DNA of 64,000 nucleotides, from positions 62,001-126,000 of the forward strand of contig CABVBU010000004.1 of assembly GCA_902496665.1 (NCBI GenBank), read 5' to 3'. This DNA comes from an uncultured Clostridium sp. Its GTDB lineage: Bacteria > Bacillota > Clostridia > Lachnospirales > Lachnospiraceae. Shown in pieces: positions 17,565 through 26,178 of this stretch (position 1 is the first letter of the stretch; the number at the start of each line of letters is the position of its first letter). The translations under genes were made by a program, and so were the position numbers. Under the pieces are notes generated by a model, which did not search any database, was not told the origin of the DNA, and saw only the letters and a program-made list of their open reading frames with translations.

Positions 17565-20396
17565 CTATCTCGGTACCTCTACCATGATATAAACTTCGAT
17601 CATATCGTCTTCCTGGAGATCGTTGAAGCCCTCGAATACAAGACCGCACTCGTAACCTGCGTTGACTTCCTTCACATCGTCCTTGAAACGCTTTAAGGAT
17701 GCAAGCGGTCCCTCGAAGATCTGCTCGCCGTCTCTTGTGATGCGTGCCTTGCTTCCGCGGGTGATCTTACCGTCAAGCACATAGGAACCAGCGATGGTGC
17801 CGACTCCGGATGCCTTGAATGTCTGGCGGACAACTGCATGACCGGTTACCTGCTCCTCGTATACCGGATCCAGCATACCCTTCATGGCAGCCTCTACATC
17901 CTCGATCGCCTGGTAGATGACGCGGTACAGACGCATGTCGACTTTCTCGCGGTCCGCGATGGACTTCGCCTGTGCGTCCGGACGAACGTTGAAGCCGATG
18001 ATGATCGCATTGGAAGCGGATGCAAGTGTAACGTCGGACTCGTTGATCGCGCCAACGCCGCCGTGGATGACTTTGACAACAACTTCCTCGTTGGAAAGTT
18101 TTACGAGACTCTGTTTTACAGCCTCTACAGAACCCTGTACATCGGCTTTTACGATGATCGGAAGTTCCTTGACATTTCCGGCCTTGATCTGGGAGAACAG
18201 GTCGTCTAAGGAAAGTTTTGCCTTTGTATCTTCGATGAGCTTGTTCTTGCTCTCTGCGATGAATGTCTCTGCGAAGCTTCTTGCCTCTTTCTCGTTCTGG
18301 TGCGCGATGAATACCTCACCTGCGTTCGGAACATCGTTGAGACCGAGGATCTCAACCGGAGTGGACGGGCCAGCCTCTTTGACACGGTTGCCCTTATCGT
18401 CCATCATGGCGCGGACTTTACCGTAGCAGCAGCCAGCGGCGATAGCGTCGCCGACCTTTAAGGTACCTTTCTGTACAAGTACCGTTGCCACCGGTCCTCT
18501 TCCCTTATCAAGCTGCGCCTCGATCACGAGTCCTCTTGCGCGGCGGTTCGGGTTTGCCTTTAACTCTTTTACCTCTGCTGTTAAGAGGATCATCTCGAGA
18601 AGCTCCGGGATTCCCTCTTTCGTATGTGCGGAAACCGGTACGAATACGGTGCTTCCACCCCAGTCCTCAGGAATCAGCTCATACTCGGATAACTCCTGTT
18701 TTACTCTCTCTACGTTTGCGCTCGGCTTATCGATCTTGTTGACAGCAACGATGATCTCAACGCCTGCTGCCTTCGCGTGGTTGATGGCCTCAACGGTCTG
18801 CGGCATAACACCGTCGTCCGCTGCGACAACGAGGATCGCGATATCTGTTGCCTGGGCACCACGCATACGCATTGCCGTGAATGCCTCATGACCCGGTGTA
18901 TCGAGGAATGTGATCTTCTGTCCGTTGTAATCAACTACATATGCACCGATGTGCTGTGTGATACCGCCTGCCTCTCTGGAGGTTACATTTGTCTGGCGGA
19001 TCGCGTCAAGAAGGGAAGTTTTACCGTGGTCAACATGACCCATTACGCAGATGACCGGCGGTCTCGGAACCATGTCCTTCTCGTCCTCTTCTTCCTCTTT
19101 TAAGAGTTCCTCGATGACGTTGACCTTCTTCTCCTTCTCGCAGAGAACATCGTACTCCATAGCGATCTCTTCGGCTTTCTCGAAGTCGATCTCCTGGTTG
19201 ATCGTAACGATGGTGCCCTGTAAGAAGAGCTTCTTAACGATTGCGGACGGCTGTAATTTCATCTTGTCCGCGAGTTCCTTGATCGTGATAACCTCCGGGA
19301 TTACGATGGTCTTGATCTCCTCGACCTTCGCCTCCTCCTTCTTCGGCTGCGGCGGCATAACCGGAGCTTTTACGCCCTTCTGGCCCTTTCCTGCCTTGCC
19401 TTTCATCTCGATATCGCGGTCTTTCTTCGCATCATGCTCTTTCTTGTAAGCGTTCTTGCTCTGCTTCGTATTCTGCTGCTTCTGTGCAAGCGGTGTATCG
19501 AAGGACGGCTTCGGAATGCCCATGCCGCTTCTGTTTCCACCCTGACGGTTGTCGTTTCTGCCCTGGTAACCGCCCTGACGATTGTTGTCACGGTTGCCCT
19601 GGTAGCCACCCTGGCGGTTTCCGTCTCTGCTGCCCTGGTAGCCGCCCTGGCGATTGCCATCTCTGTTACCCTGATAGCCACCCTGGCGGTTTCCGTCTCT
19701 GCTGCCTTGGTAGCCGCCCTGACGGTTGCCATCTCTGTTACCCTGATAGCCGCCCTGACGGTTGTTATCACGGTTGCCCTGGTAGCCGCCCTGACGATTG
19801 TTATCACGGTTGCCCTGATAGCCGCCCTGACGATTGCCATCTCTGTTACCCTGATAGCCGCCCTGACGATTATTATCTCTGTTACCCTGATAGCCGCCCT
19901 GACGATTATCTCTTCCGCCTTCACGGTTTCCGTCACGTCCCGGGAACGGACGGCTCTCTCTGGACTGGAAGCCCTGACGTCCTTCCGGACGGCTCTGGTT
20001 CGGAAGCGGACGGATATTCTCACGAAGATCCTGTGCCGGTGCCTCAGTCTTAACTGTCTCCGCCTTTTTCTCCGGTGCCGGTGCTGGTGCTGCTGCAGTC
20101 TCAGCAGCCTTTGCCGGTGCTGCCGGCGCGCTGTTTGTCGTCGGTCTTACCTGCATGCCGGAACCGTTGTTCGGTCTTGCCGGTCTCTGACCGCCCTGCT
20201 GGCGGTTTCCTGCCGGACGTTTCTGTGTGCTGTTCTGCGGACGGTAAACTGCCGCAATACGCTTCTTTGCCGGTGCTGCCGGCGCATTATTTTCTCCCTC
20301 AGCCGGTACTGCCGGCTTTGTGGAATTCTCCTGATTCTGATTCAATGTATCTGTTCCCTCTTTTTTCTTTCTTAAATCCTTTTCAAACTCACTCAC
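17565..20396 (-). CDS. infB: translation initiation factor IF-2 with RGG-like tandem repeats
   Basis: A 943-residue IF-2, the GTPase that places initiator tRNA on the 30S subunit and promotes subunit joining. The first 375 residues are disordered, Ala/Pro-rich then Arg/Gly/Gln-rich, with ten copies of RQGGYQG at a 12-residue period. IF2_N follows (ITIKELADKMKLQPSAIV), then the G domain: GHVDHGKTSLLDAIR, GGITQHIGAY, DTPGHEAF, NKIDKP, and the IF2 C-terminal domains. The start is GTG at 20396: GGAGG lies 8 bases before it, and the TTG reading at 20411 would place that ribosome site inside the gene. Confidence 0.96.
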   Translation of the reverse strand: MSEFEKDLRKKKEGTDTLNQNQENSTKPAVPAEGENNAPAAPAKKRIAAVYRPQNSTQKRPAGNRQQGGQRPARPNNGSGMQVRPTTNSAPAAPAKAAETAAAPAPAPEKKAETVKTEAPAQDLRENIRPLPNQSRPEGRQGFQSRESRPFPGRDGNREGGRDNRQGGYQGNRDNNRQGGYQGNRDGNRQGGYQGNRDNNRQGGYQGNRDNNRQGGYQGNRDGNRQGGYQGSRDGNRQGGYQGNRDGNRQGGYQGSRDGNRQGGYQGNRDNNRQGGYQGRNDNRQGGNRSGMGIPKPSFDTPLAQKQQNTKQSKNAYKKEHDAKKDRDIEMKGKAGKGQKGVKAPVMPPQPKKEEAKVEEIKTIVIPEVITIKELADKMKLQPSAIVKKLFLQGTIVTINQEIDFEKAEEIAMEYDVLCEKEKKVNVIEELLKEEEEDEKDMVPRPPVICVMGHVDHGKTSLLDAIRQTNVTSREAGGITQHIGAYVVDYNGQKITFLDTPGHEAFTAMRMRGAQATDIAILVVAADDGVMPQTVEAINHAKAAGVEIIVAVNKIDKPSANVERVKQELSEYELIPEDWGGSTVFVPVSAHTKEGIPELLEMILLTAEVKELKANPNRRARGLVIEAQLDKGRGPVATVLVQKGTLKVGDAIAAGCCYGKVRAMMDDKGNRVKEAGPSTPVEILGLNDVPNAGEVFIAHQNEKEARSFAETFIAESKNKLIEDTKAKLSLDDLFSQIKAGNVKELPIIVKADVQGSVEAVKQSLVKLSNEEVVVKVIHGGVGAINESDVTLASASNAIIIGFNVRPDAQAKSIADREKVDMRLYRVIYQAIEDVEAAMKGMLDPVYEEQVTGHAVVRQTFKASGVGTIAGSYVLDGKITRGSKARITRDGEQIFEGPLASLKRFKDDVKEVNAGYECGLVFEGFNDLQEDDMIEVYIMVEVPR
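19544..19919. repeat. 36-bp in-frame tandem repeat in infB
   Basis: About ten units of 36 bp encode NRDGNRQGGYQG or NRDNNRQGGYQG variants (N/S and G/N exchanges). The near-identical DNA units make the array prone to expansion or contraction without frameshift. Confidence 0.9.
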
Positions 20397-20484
20397 GCTC
20401 GCCACCTCCAAAATAGTCCCTGCAAACCATCGTCAATGTACATGACCCGCCGCATGCAGGCATGCGCTCCTCATGTCCGCAGGA

Positions 20485-20796
20485 CTACGCTTTTGCAGTA
20501 AAATGCTTCAACAACGCATTGGAAAAGTTCTCGTCGATCACGGCCAGGGACGCTCTCATCTGCTTTCCCAGGATGTGTCCGAGCTCTTCCTTGCTTCCGA
20601 ACTCAAAGTACGGGACCTTATAGTAAGTACACATGTTCCGGAACATTTTCTTTGTGTTGTCCGAAGATTCTTCCGATACGATCACCAGTCCGGCTTTTCC
20701 GGACTTTACCGCCTTCTCTGTGGAGAACTCGCCGCTTCTTACCTTGCCGGCTTTCTCCGCCAGGCCCAACAGGCCAAGGACCTTATTTCTGTTCAT
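20485..20796 (-). CDS. ylxQ: L7Ae-family RNA-binding protein YlxQ
   Basis: A 103-residue L7Ae/L30e-fold protein, likely a kink-turn RNA binder associated with the ribosome. Family features are VLGLLGLAEKAGKVRSGEFS and KAGLVIVSEESSDNT. It overlaps the ylxR stop by 14 bases, with its ribosome site inside ylxR, giving tight coupling. Location between nusA-ylxR and infB is the classic context. Confidence 0.9.
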   Translation of the reverse strand: MNRNKVLGLLGLAEKAGKVRSGEFSTEKAVKSGKAGLVIVSEESSDNTKKMFRNMCTYYKVPYFEFGSKEELGHILGKQMRASLAVIDENFSNALLKHFTAKA

Positions 20797-21064
20797 CGAT
20801 CTGTTCCATCTCCTTTTTCAGACTTTCGTAAACCTCTTTTGGAATTGCCATTTTAAAGGAGCGTTCCAGTCCCCGGCTCTTCACTGCTTTTTCAAAGCAT
20901 GCCATGGATGGGCAGATATATGCGCCGCGTCCGTTTTTTCTTCCGGTCGCGTCAATGGAAATCACGTCGTCAGTACCTTTTAAGACACGGATCAGCTCCC
21001 GCTTGTTTTTCATTTCACCGCAGCCAATGCACTGTCTCTGCGGAACCTTCTTTACTGTACTCAC
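20783..21064 (-). CDS. rnpM: YlxR/RnpM RNA-binding protein
   Basis: A 93-residue YlxR (DUF448) protein; the family has been reported to bind the RNase P RNA and modulate its activity. The signature RQCIGCGEMKNKRELIRVL is at residues 10-28 and GRGAYICPSMACFEKA near 47. The start is GTG at 21064 after an AAGGGA ribosome site. Cotranscribed between nusA and ylxQ. Confidence 0.9.
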   Translation of the reverse strand: MSTVKKVPQRQCIGCGEMKNKRELIRVLKGTDDVISIDATGRKNGRGAYICPSMACFEKAVKSRGLERSFKMAIPKEVYESLKKEMEQIDEQK

Positions 21065-21084
21065 TGTGGTCGTTCCCTTCTCTC

Positions 21085-22251
21085 CTATTCTTCTGTCTCA
21101 GCCTGTGCTTCGGAAGTTTCCTCTGCCGGAGCTTCGTCCTCTGCCGGCTCTACATCTTTCTCGTACTCGCCCTCAAAGCCTTCCTCGCCGAAGTCCATAT
21201 CGTCGAAGAGGCCAAGCTCTCTCGCCTGTGTCTCGCTCTTGATATCGATCTTGTAGGTGGTAAGTCTTGCGGCAAGTCTTGCATTCTGTCCTTCTTTACC
21301 GATCGCTAAGGATAACTGGTAGTCCGGAACGATGACCTGTGCCTCTTTTTCGTCCTCATCCGCAACAACGGAGATGACCTTTGCCGGACTCAACGCGTTT
21401 TCAATTAAGAACGCCGGGTTGTCGTCCCAGTTGATGATATCAATCTTCTCACCGCGGAGCTCGTTGACGATGGCGTTGACTCTCGCGCCGTTTAAACCTA
21501 CACATGCACCTACCGGATCAACGTTCGGGTCTGTGGAGCTTACAGCGATCTTTGTTCTGGAGCCTGCCTCACGGGCGATGGCGCGGATCTCAACGGTACC
21601 GTCGCGGACCTCTGCGATCTCAGCCTCAAACAGACGTCTTACGAGGTCCGGATGCGTTCTGGATACGGAGATCCTCGGTCCCTTCGGGCTGTCCTTAACT
21701 TCCAGGATATAAACCTTGATGCGCTCAGTTCTCTGGAATACCTCGCCCTTTACCTGCTCAGCTTCCGGAAGGATCGCATCGATCTTTCCGAGATCTACGC
21801 TGACATTGCGGCCGATATAACGCTGGACGATACCCGTAACGACCTCTTTCTCCTTGCACTGCCACTCGCTTAACTGGGACTTACGGCTCTCCTCGCGGAT
21901 CTTCTGTAAGATCACGTTCTTCGCGTTCTGCGTCGCGATTCTGCCGAAATCATGGGAATCAATGGGGATCTGGACGATATCACCAAGGACATGTCTCGGA
22001 GCGATCATTCTTGCGTCCGCGAGGCTGATCTGTGTGATCGGGTCCTCCACAGTCTCAACGACCTCTTTTTCCATATATACAGAATAGTCGCAGCCATCCG
22101 GATCAATGATGACTTTCACATTGTCAGCTTTGCCGAAATGGTTCTTGCAGGCTGTGAGAAGTGAATTCTCGATTGCCTCCAGCAATGTGTCCTTACTGAT
22201 GTTGTACTCTTTTTCGAGTATATTCATCGATTCCATCAGTTCCTTGTTCAT
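21085..22251 (-). CDS. nusA: transcription termination/antitermination factor NusA
   Basis: A 388-residue NusA that binds RNA polymerase and nascent RNA to modulate pausing, termination and antitermination. The N-terminal polymerase-binding domain (1-130) is followed by S1 (EVVTGIVQRYIGRNVSVDLG), KH1 (GACVGLNGARVNAIVNELRGE) and KH2 (AIGKEGQNARLAARL). The C-terminal 45 residues are acidic and lack the two AR repeats of enterobacterial NusA, as is normal in Firmicutes. AAGGAGG precedes the ATG. Confidence 0.97.
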   Translation of the reverse strand: MNKELMESMNILEKEYNISKDTLLEAIENSLLTACKNHFGKADNVKVIIDPDGCDYSVYMEKEVVETVEDPITQISLADARMIAPRHVLGDIVQIPIDSHDFGRIATQNAKNVILQKIREESRKSQLSEWQCKEKEVVTGIVQRYIGRNVSVDLGKIDAILPEAEQVKGEVFQRTERIKVYILEVKDSPKGPRISVSRTHPDLVRRLFEAEIAEVRDGTVEIRAIAREAGSRTKIAVSSTDPNVDPVGACVGLNGARVNAIVNELRGEKIDIINWDDNPAFLIENALSPAKVISVVADEDEKEAQVIVPDYQLSLAIGKEGQNARLAARLTTYKIDIKSETQARELGLFDDMDFGEEGFEGEYEKDVEPAEDEAPAEETSEAQAETEE

Positions 22252-22266
22252 TTTTTATCCTCCTTA

Positions 22267-22734
22267 TTAAAAATCGAATGCCAGACGGATTAAGGCAATG
22301 TCTTTTCTATTAAATGTGCTCTCGGAACCGTCCTCGTAGCGGATCGTTACGGTGTCCGCGTCATATGCCGTGAGAATTCCAGAGAAATCTTTCTGTCTCT
22401 CGATGGCGCGGTACAGCTTGATATCGACTGCTTCGCCGAGACTTCTCTTGAAGTCTTTTTCTTTCTTTAACGGTCTGCCAAGTCCCGGGGAGCTTACTTC
22501 CAGAATATAGCTGTCATCGATAAAGTCTTCTTTATCGAGCCAGTCGCTTAAGCGTCTCGATACCATCTCACAGTCATCTACTGTAAATCCGCCCTCTTTG
22601 TCGATATAGGCTCTCAGATACCAGGTACCCGCTTCCTTCACGTACTCCACATCCACCAGTTCAAAATTATTCTCTTCCATGATCGGAAGCAAAAACTTCT
22701 CAACCCTGGATTCATATTCATCTCTTCTTGCCAT
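22267..22734 (-). CDS. rimP: ribosome maturation factor RimP
   Basis: A 155-residue 30S maturation factor, first gene of the nusA operon. Family patterns are NNFELVDVEYVKEAGTWYLR, VSRRLSDWLD and YILEVSSPGLGRPL. The start at 22734 (MARRDEYE) is chosen because the in-frame extension upstream encodes the leader hairpins rather than protein-like sequence. It is followed 15 bp later by nusA. Confidence 0.95.
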   Translation of the reverse strand: MARRDEYESRVEKFLLPIMEENNFELVDVEYVKEAGTWYLRAYIDKEGGFTVDDCEMVSRRLSDWLDKEDFIDDSYILEVSSPGLGRPLKKEKDFKRSLGEAVDIKLYRAIERQKDFSGILTAYDADTVTIRYEDGSESTFNRKDIALIRLAFDF

Positions 22735-22754
22735 GGGTTTCCACCGCCTTTCTG

Positions 22755-22808
22755 CCGGAATGTTCCGGTTATGCAAAACGAAAGAGTGGACTTTTTCGTC
22801 CACTCTTT
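22755..22808 (-). promoter_or_regulatory. two leader hairpins of the rimP-nusA operon
   Basis: Between promoter and rimP start lie an 11-bp perfect stem (22781-22791 with 22798-22808, AAAGAGTGGAC and complement) followed by TCGTTTTGC, then a 6-bp stem CCGGAA/TTCCGG (22755-22768). The first resembles a weak terminator, so the leader could attenuate the operon or be a NusA-sensitive pause site. Confidence 0.5.
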
Positions 22809-22835
22809 TGACCGGTTACTTATGTTATCATCAAA

Positions 22836-22864
22836 ATCATAGCATAGAAAATCTGAAAAATCAA
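22836..22864 (-). promoter_or_regulatory. promoter of the rimP-nusA-infB operon
   Basis: TTGATT (22859-22864), exactly 17 bases, TATGAT (22836-22841) on the minus strand. Predicted RNA start is near 22829, giving a leader of about 95 bases. Confidence 0.7.
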
Positions 22865-23124
22865 GGGGTTTGCTGGGAAAAGTGCCTGTTTGCGGGATTT
22901 CTGTACACTTTTCCGGGTGTTTTCTATGATTTTGGGGCAGTGACCAGCCCGACAGACCTGTCCGCTTACACAAATCATGCTGATCCTGGTGAATCCTGTG
23001 CCGGTGCCTCGTTGCATGGGATTCTGTTTTCTGATATACTATGTTTACGCTGCCGCCTTTTATTTTCTTTCAGGCGGCAGGTTACTCATTATATCTATAT
23101 TACAGAAAGCAGACCTTATTGTAT

Positions 23125-26085
23125 ATGAAACGATTTGTTATCGGTATCCTCGCGCATGTCGACGCCGGAAAGACGACCATGTCCGAGGCAATTTTATATG
23201 AGACAGGAAAATTAAAGAAAATGGGGCGCGTGGACAACCGGGACGCGTTTCTCGATACGTTTGCACTGGAGCGCGCCCGGGGCATCACGATCTTTTCGAA
23301 GCAGGCGGTCTTTCCGTTGGGTGATGCCTCCGTGACACTTCTTGACACGCCGGGTCATGTGGACTTTTCGGCGGAGATGGAGCGGACACTGCAGGTGCTG
23401 GACTACGCGGTGCTCATCGTCAGCGGGGCTGATGGGGTTCAGGGACATACGGAGACGCTCTGGAGACTTTTAAGACGATACCGGATCCCGGTGTTTATTT
23501 TTGTGAATAAGATGGATCAGAAAGGGACGGATCGAGATGCGGTGCTGGCATCGCTGAAGGAGCGGCTGGATCATGGAGTCGTGGACTTCAGCGGGGTGTC
23601 CGGGAATGAGGATGTGTTGACATTTTCAGCTTCTGCTGAACCGTTTGCGGCGGTCTGCAGAGATCCAGAAGAGACAGCCGAGGAGATCGCCACCTGCGAT
23701 GAAGAACTTCTGGAAGCTTACCTCGCGAACGGTACTTTAAGGACGGATGATGTGCGGAAAGTCATCCATGACCGAAAACTCTTCCCGTGCTTTTTCGGCT
23801 CTGCGTTAAAACTTTCCGGAGTCCGGGAATTTCTGACTTCCCTCGGGGAGTTTGCATCATGTCCGGACTACACGAAGGACTTCGGCGCAAAGGTGTTCAA
23901 GATCTCCCGCGATGAGGCAGGCGTCCGGATGACGCATCTGAAGGTCACGGGCGGAAGTTTGAAAATCCGCGATTCCCTGTCCACTGATTCTGAGGAGAAG
24001 ATCAACCAGATCCGGCTCTACTCCGGCTCAAAGTTTGAGACGTTAAAGGAGGCGGAACCTGGCATGATGGTCGCTGTCACCGGAATCTCCAACACGAGAC
24101 CTGGACAGGTCTTTGGAACTGCCTCCGAGAGCGCTCTCCCGCTCTTGGAACCGGTTCTCACCTACCGGATCCTGCTGCCCTTTGGAACAGACTCCCACAC
24201 CATGCTCAAAAACATGCGTATGCTGGAGGAGGAAGACCCGCAGCTCCACATTGTCTGGAACGAGGCGCTTGGCGAGATCCAGGCACAGGTCATGGGCGAT
24301 GTGCAGATGGAGATCTTAAAAAGTCAGGTACAGGAACGATTCGGCGTGGAGATCGGATTTGGCGAAGGAAATATTGTATATAAGGAGACGATCGCTAAGA
24401 CCGTAGAGGGCGTCGGGCATTTCGAACCGCTGCGCCACTACGCAGAGGTCCATCTTTTAATGGAACCGGGTGAGCCGGGAACCGGACTCGTCTTTGATAC
24501 CAACTGCAGCGAAGATATGCTGGATAAAAACTGGCAGAGACTGATTCTGACACATCTGGAGGAAAAGCGGTTCCGGGGAATCCTCACCGGTTCCGAGATC
24601 ACCGACATAAAGATCACTCTGATCGCCGGGCGTGCCCACCAGAAGCACACAGAGGGCGGCGATTTCCGCCAGGCAACCTACCGCGCTGTCCGTCAGGGAC
24701 TCTGCGAGGCGGGGTGTGTGCTCTTAGAGCCCTACTATGCGTTCCGTCTGGAAGTCCCATCGGAAAACCTTGGGCGCGCTATGGCGGATCTTGACCGGAT
24801 GCAGGGTGAATTTTCCGCACCGGAACAGGACGGGACGATGGCACTACTCACCGGAACCGCGCCGGTATCCACGATGCGAAATTATCAGCGCGACGTGATC
24901 TCCTACACGAAAGGCCGTGGACGGCTGACCTTGAGTCTTTCCGGCTACGAACCATGTCATAATGCCGAGGAAGTCATTGCGATCTCCGGCTATGATTTCG
25001 ATTCCGACCTCCAGGACCCGGCCGGATCCGTCTTCTGCTCCCACGGGGCAGGCTTCGTGGTGCCGTGGTATGAGGTGAAGCAGTATATGCACGTGGAGAG
25101 TCCGCTGGCAAAGCAGCTTGCGAAGGAACAGCAGGAACGGGAGCTTAAGGAGGCGAATGAGCGGCTGCAGGCGATGGCGGCGGAAGTAGCCGCGGGGAAA
25201 GTTCCAAGTGGAGCGGCTGGCGGCAGCGCTGCTGGCTATAGAACGGGAGCTGGCAGTGGTTTTTCCGGCAGTGAAAATTCTAGCTCTGGAGCTGGATCTG
25301 GTTCGGGCGGCTCTGCCGGTTCTGGTAACGGTATCGACTCTGGAACTTCCGCGAATGGCACTGCTGGTTCTTCCTCCGGCAGCCACGGAAATGGAGGTTC
25401 TTCCCTTTCCTTCTATGATGATAAGGAACTTCAGGCCATCTTCACCCGTACATACGGCGAGCCGAAACGGAAGCTTGCCTCCGACTACGACTCCCGAACC
25501 GTGATCCGTGCGAAGAACGCCAGCCCGATAAAACCGTTGAAGGAGAAAGAGGAGCCAGAGGACGAATACCTTCTCGTTGATGGCTACAACATCATCTTTG
25601 CCTGGGAGGAACTGAGCGATCTGGCGGCAGTCAGCATCGACGCAGCCCGCTACAAGCTCATGGACATCCTAAGCAACTACCAGGGATTCCGGAAAATATG
25701 CGTCATCGTCGTCTTCGACGCCTACAAGGTCCCCGGCGGTGTGGAAAAAGTCCAGAAATACCACAACATCAACGTCGTGTATACAAAAGAGGCAGAGACC
25801 GCCGACCAGTACATCGAAAAAGTCGCGATCCGCATCGGCAGACGATACCGTACCACAGTCGCCACCTCCGACGGTGTGATCCAGCTCATTATCCGAAGTC
25901 AGGGCTGCATCCTCTGGTCCGCGCGGGATTTCCGTGAGGAGATCGAACGTATCGGAAAGCTGATCTCGGAGGAAAAAGGAAAGCACACTGGAATCGCGAA
26001 GAACTATCTGTTCGCGCATGCAGATGAGGAGACCCAGAAGTATTTAGAAGCCGTCCGGCTCGGAAAAAATCCTGAAATTCCATAA
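23125..26085 (+). CDS. TetM/EF-G-like GTPase fused to a YacP/Rae1-like NYN nuclease domain
   Basis: A 986-residue fusion. Residues 1-650 have the ribosomal-protection (TetM/TetO) version of the EF-G fold: P-loop AHVDAGKTT, DTPGHVDFSAEMERTLQ, NKMDQKG and the later EF-G domains. A charged helix (ELAKEQQERELKEANERL) and a Gly/Ser-rich linker of about 60 residues follow. The last 175 residues are a NYN/PIN-like domain with acidic active-site candidates in LLVDGYNIIF, VVFDAY, ETADQYIEKV and TSDGVIQLI. B. subtilis Rae1 (YacP) cuts mRNA in the ribosomal A site and TetM-type factors act at the same place, so a ribosome-directed nuclease is inferred. It should not be called a tetracycline resistance gene without test. 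Start at 23125 (MKRFVIGILAHVD) matches the family; the ribosome site is weak. Confidence 0.88.
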   Translation: MKRFVIGILAHVDAGKTTMSEAILYETGKLKKMGRVDNRDAFLDTFALERARGITIFSKQAVFPLGDASVTLLDTPGHVDFSAEMERTLQVLDYAVLIVSGADGVQGHTETLWRLLRRYRIPVFIFVNKMDQKGTDRDAVLASLKERLDHGVVDFSGVSGNEDVLTFSASAEPFAAVCRDPEETAEEIATCDEELLEAYLANGTLRTDDVRKVIHDRKLFPCFFGSALKLSGVREFLTSLGEFASCPDYTKDFGAKVFKISRDEAGVRMTHLKVTGGSLKIRDSLSTDSEEKINQIRLYSGSKFETLKEAEPGMMVAVTGISNTRPGQVFGTASESALPLLEPVLTYRILLPFGTDSHTMLKNMRMLEEEDPQLHIVWNEALGEIQAQVMGDVQMEILKSQVQERFGVEIGFGEGNIVYKETIAKTVEGVGHFEPLRHYAEVHLLMEPGEPGTGLVFDTNCSEDMLDKNWQRLILTHLEEKRFRGILTGSEITDIKITLIAGRAHQKHTEGGDFRQATYRAVRQGLCEAGCVLLEPYYAFRLEVPSENLGRAMADLDRMQGEFSAPEQDGTMALLTGTAPVSTMRNYQRDVISYTKGRGRLTLSLSGYEPCHNAEEVIAISGYDFDSDLQDPAGSVFCSHGAGFVVPWYEVKQYMHVESPLAKQLAKEQQERELKEANERLQAMAAEVAAGKVPSGAAGGSAAGYRTGAGSGFSGSENSSSGAGSGSGGSAGSGNGIDSGTSANGTAGSSSGSHGNGGSSLSFYDDKELQAIFTRTYGEPKRKLASDYDSRTVIRAKNASPIKPLKEKEEPEDEYLLVDGYNIIFAWEELSDLAAVSIDAARYKLMDILSNYQGFRKICVIVVFDAYKVPGGVEKVQKYHNINVVYTKEAETADQYIEKVAIRIGRRYRTTVATSDGVIQLIIRSQGCILWSARDFREEIERIGKLISEEKGKHTGIAKNYLFAHADEETQKYLEAVRLGKNPEIP

Positions 26086-26090
26086 AATAA

Positions 26091-26134
26091 CGTCCGCACA
26101 TGATCACCTTTCGACCATATGCGGACGCTTTTTC
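26091..26134 (+). terminator. terminator after the GTPase-nuclease fusion
   Basis: CGTCCGCA...TGCGGACG stem, extended by inner pairs, followed by CTTTTTC, five bases after the stop codon. Confidence 0.85.
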
Positions 26135-26178
26135 TGACCTGCCTTCAGTCCCTTTTCCTTCAAACCTCCAACGCACAG

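Noticed and set aside
19544..19919. CRISPR-like array
   Set aside because: Units are contiguous 36-bp repeats without spacers and are coding in frame.
19434..20375. Long plus-strand reading frames opposite the infB repeats, including a Cys/Gly-rich one
   Set aside because: They mirror the biased codons of the infB repeat and have no ribosome sites; infB is certain on the minus strand.
22735..22803. N-terminal extension of RimP
   Set aside because: The extra codons are the leader hairpins; homologues start at the equivalent of 22734.
23125..26085. Tetracycline resistance gene
   Set aside because: The GTPase half resembles TetM, but the fused nuclease and the chromosomal housekeeping setting argue for a native ribosome factor; no mobile context is present.
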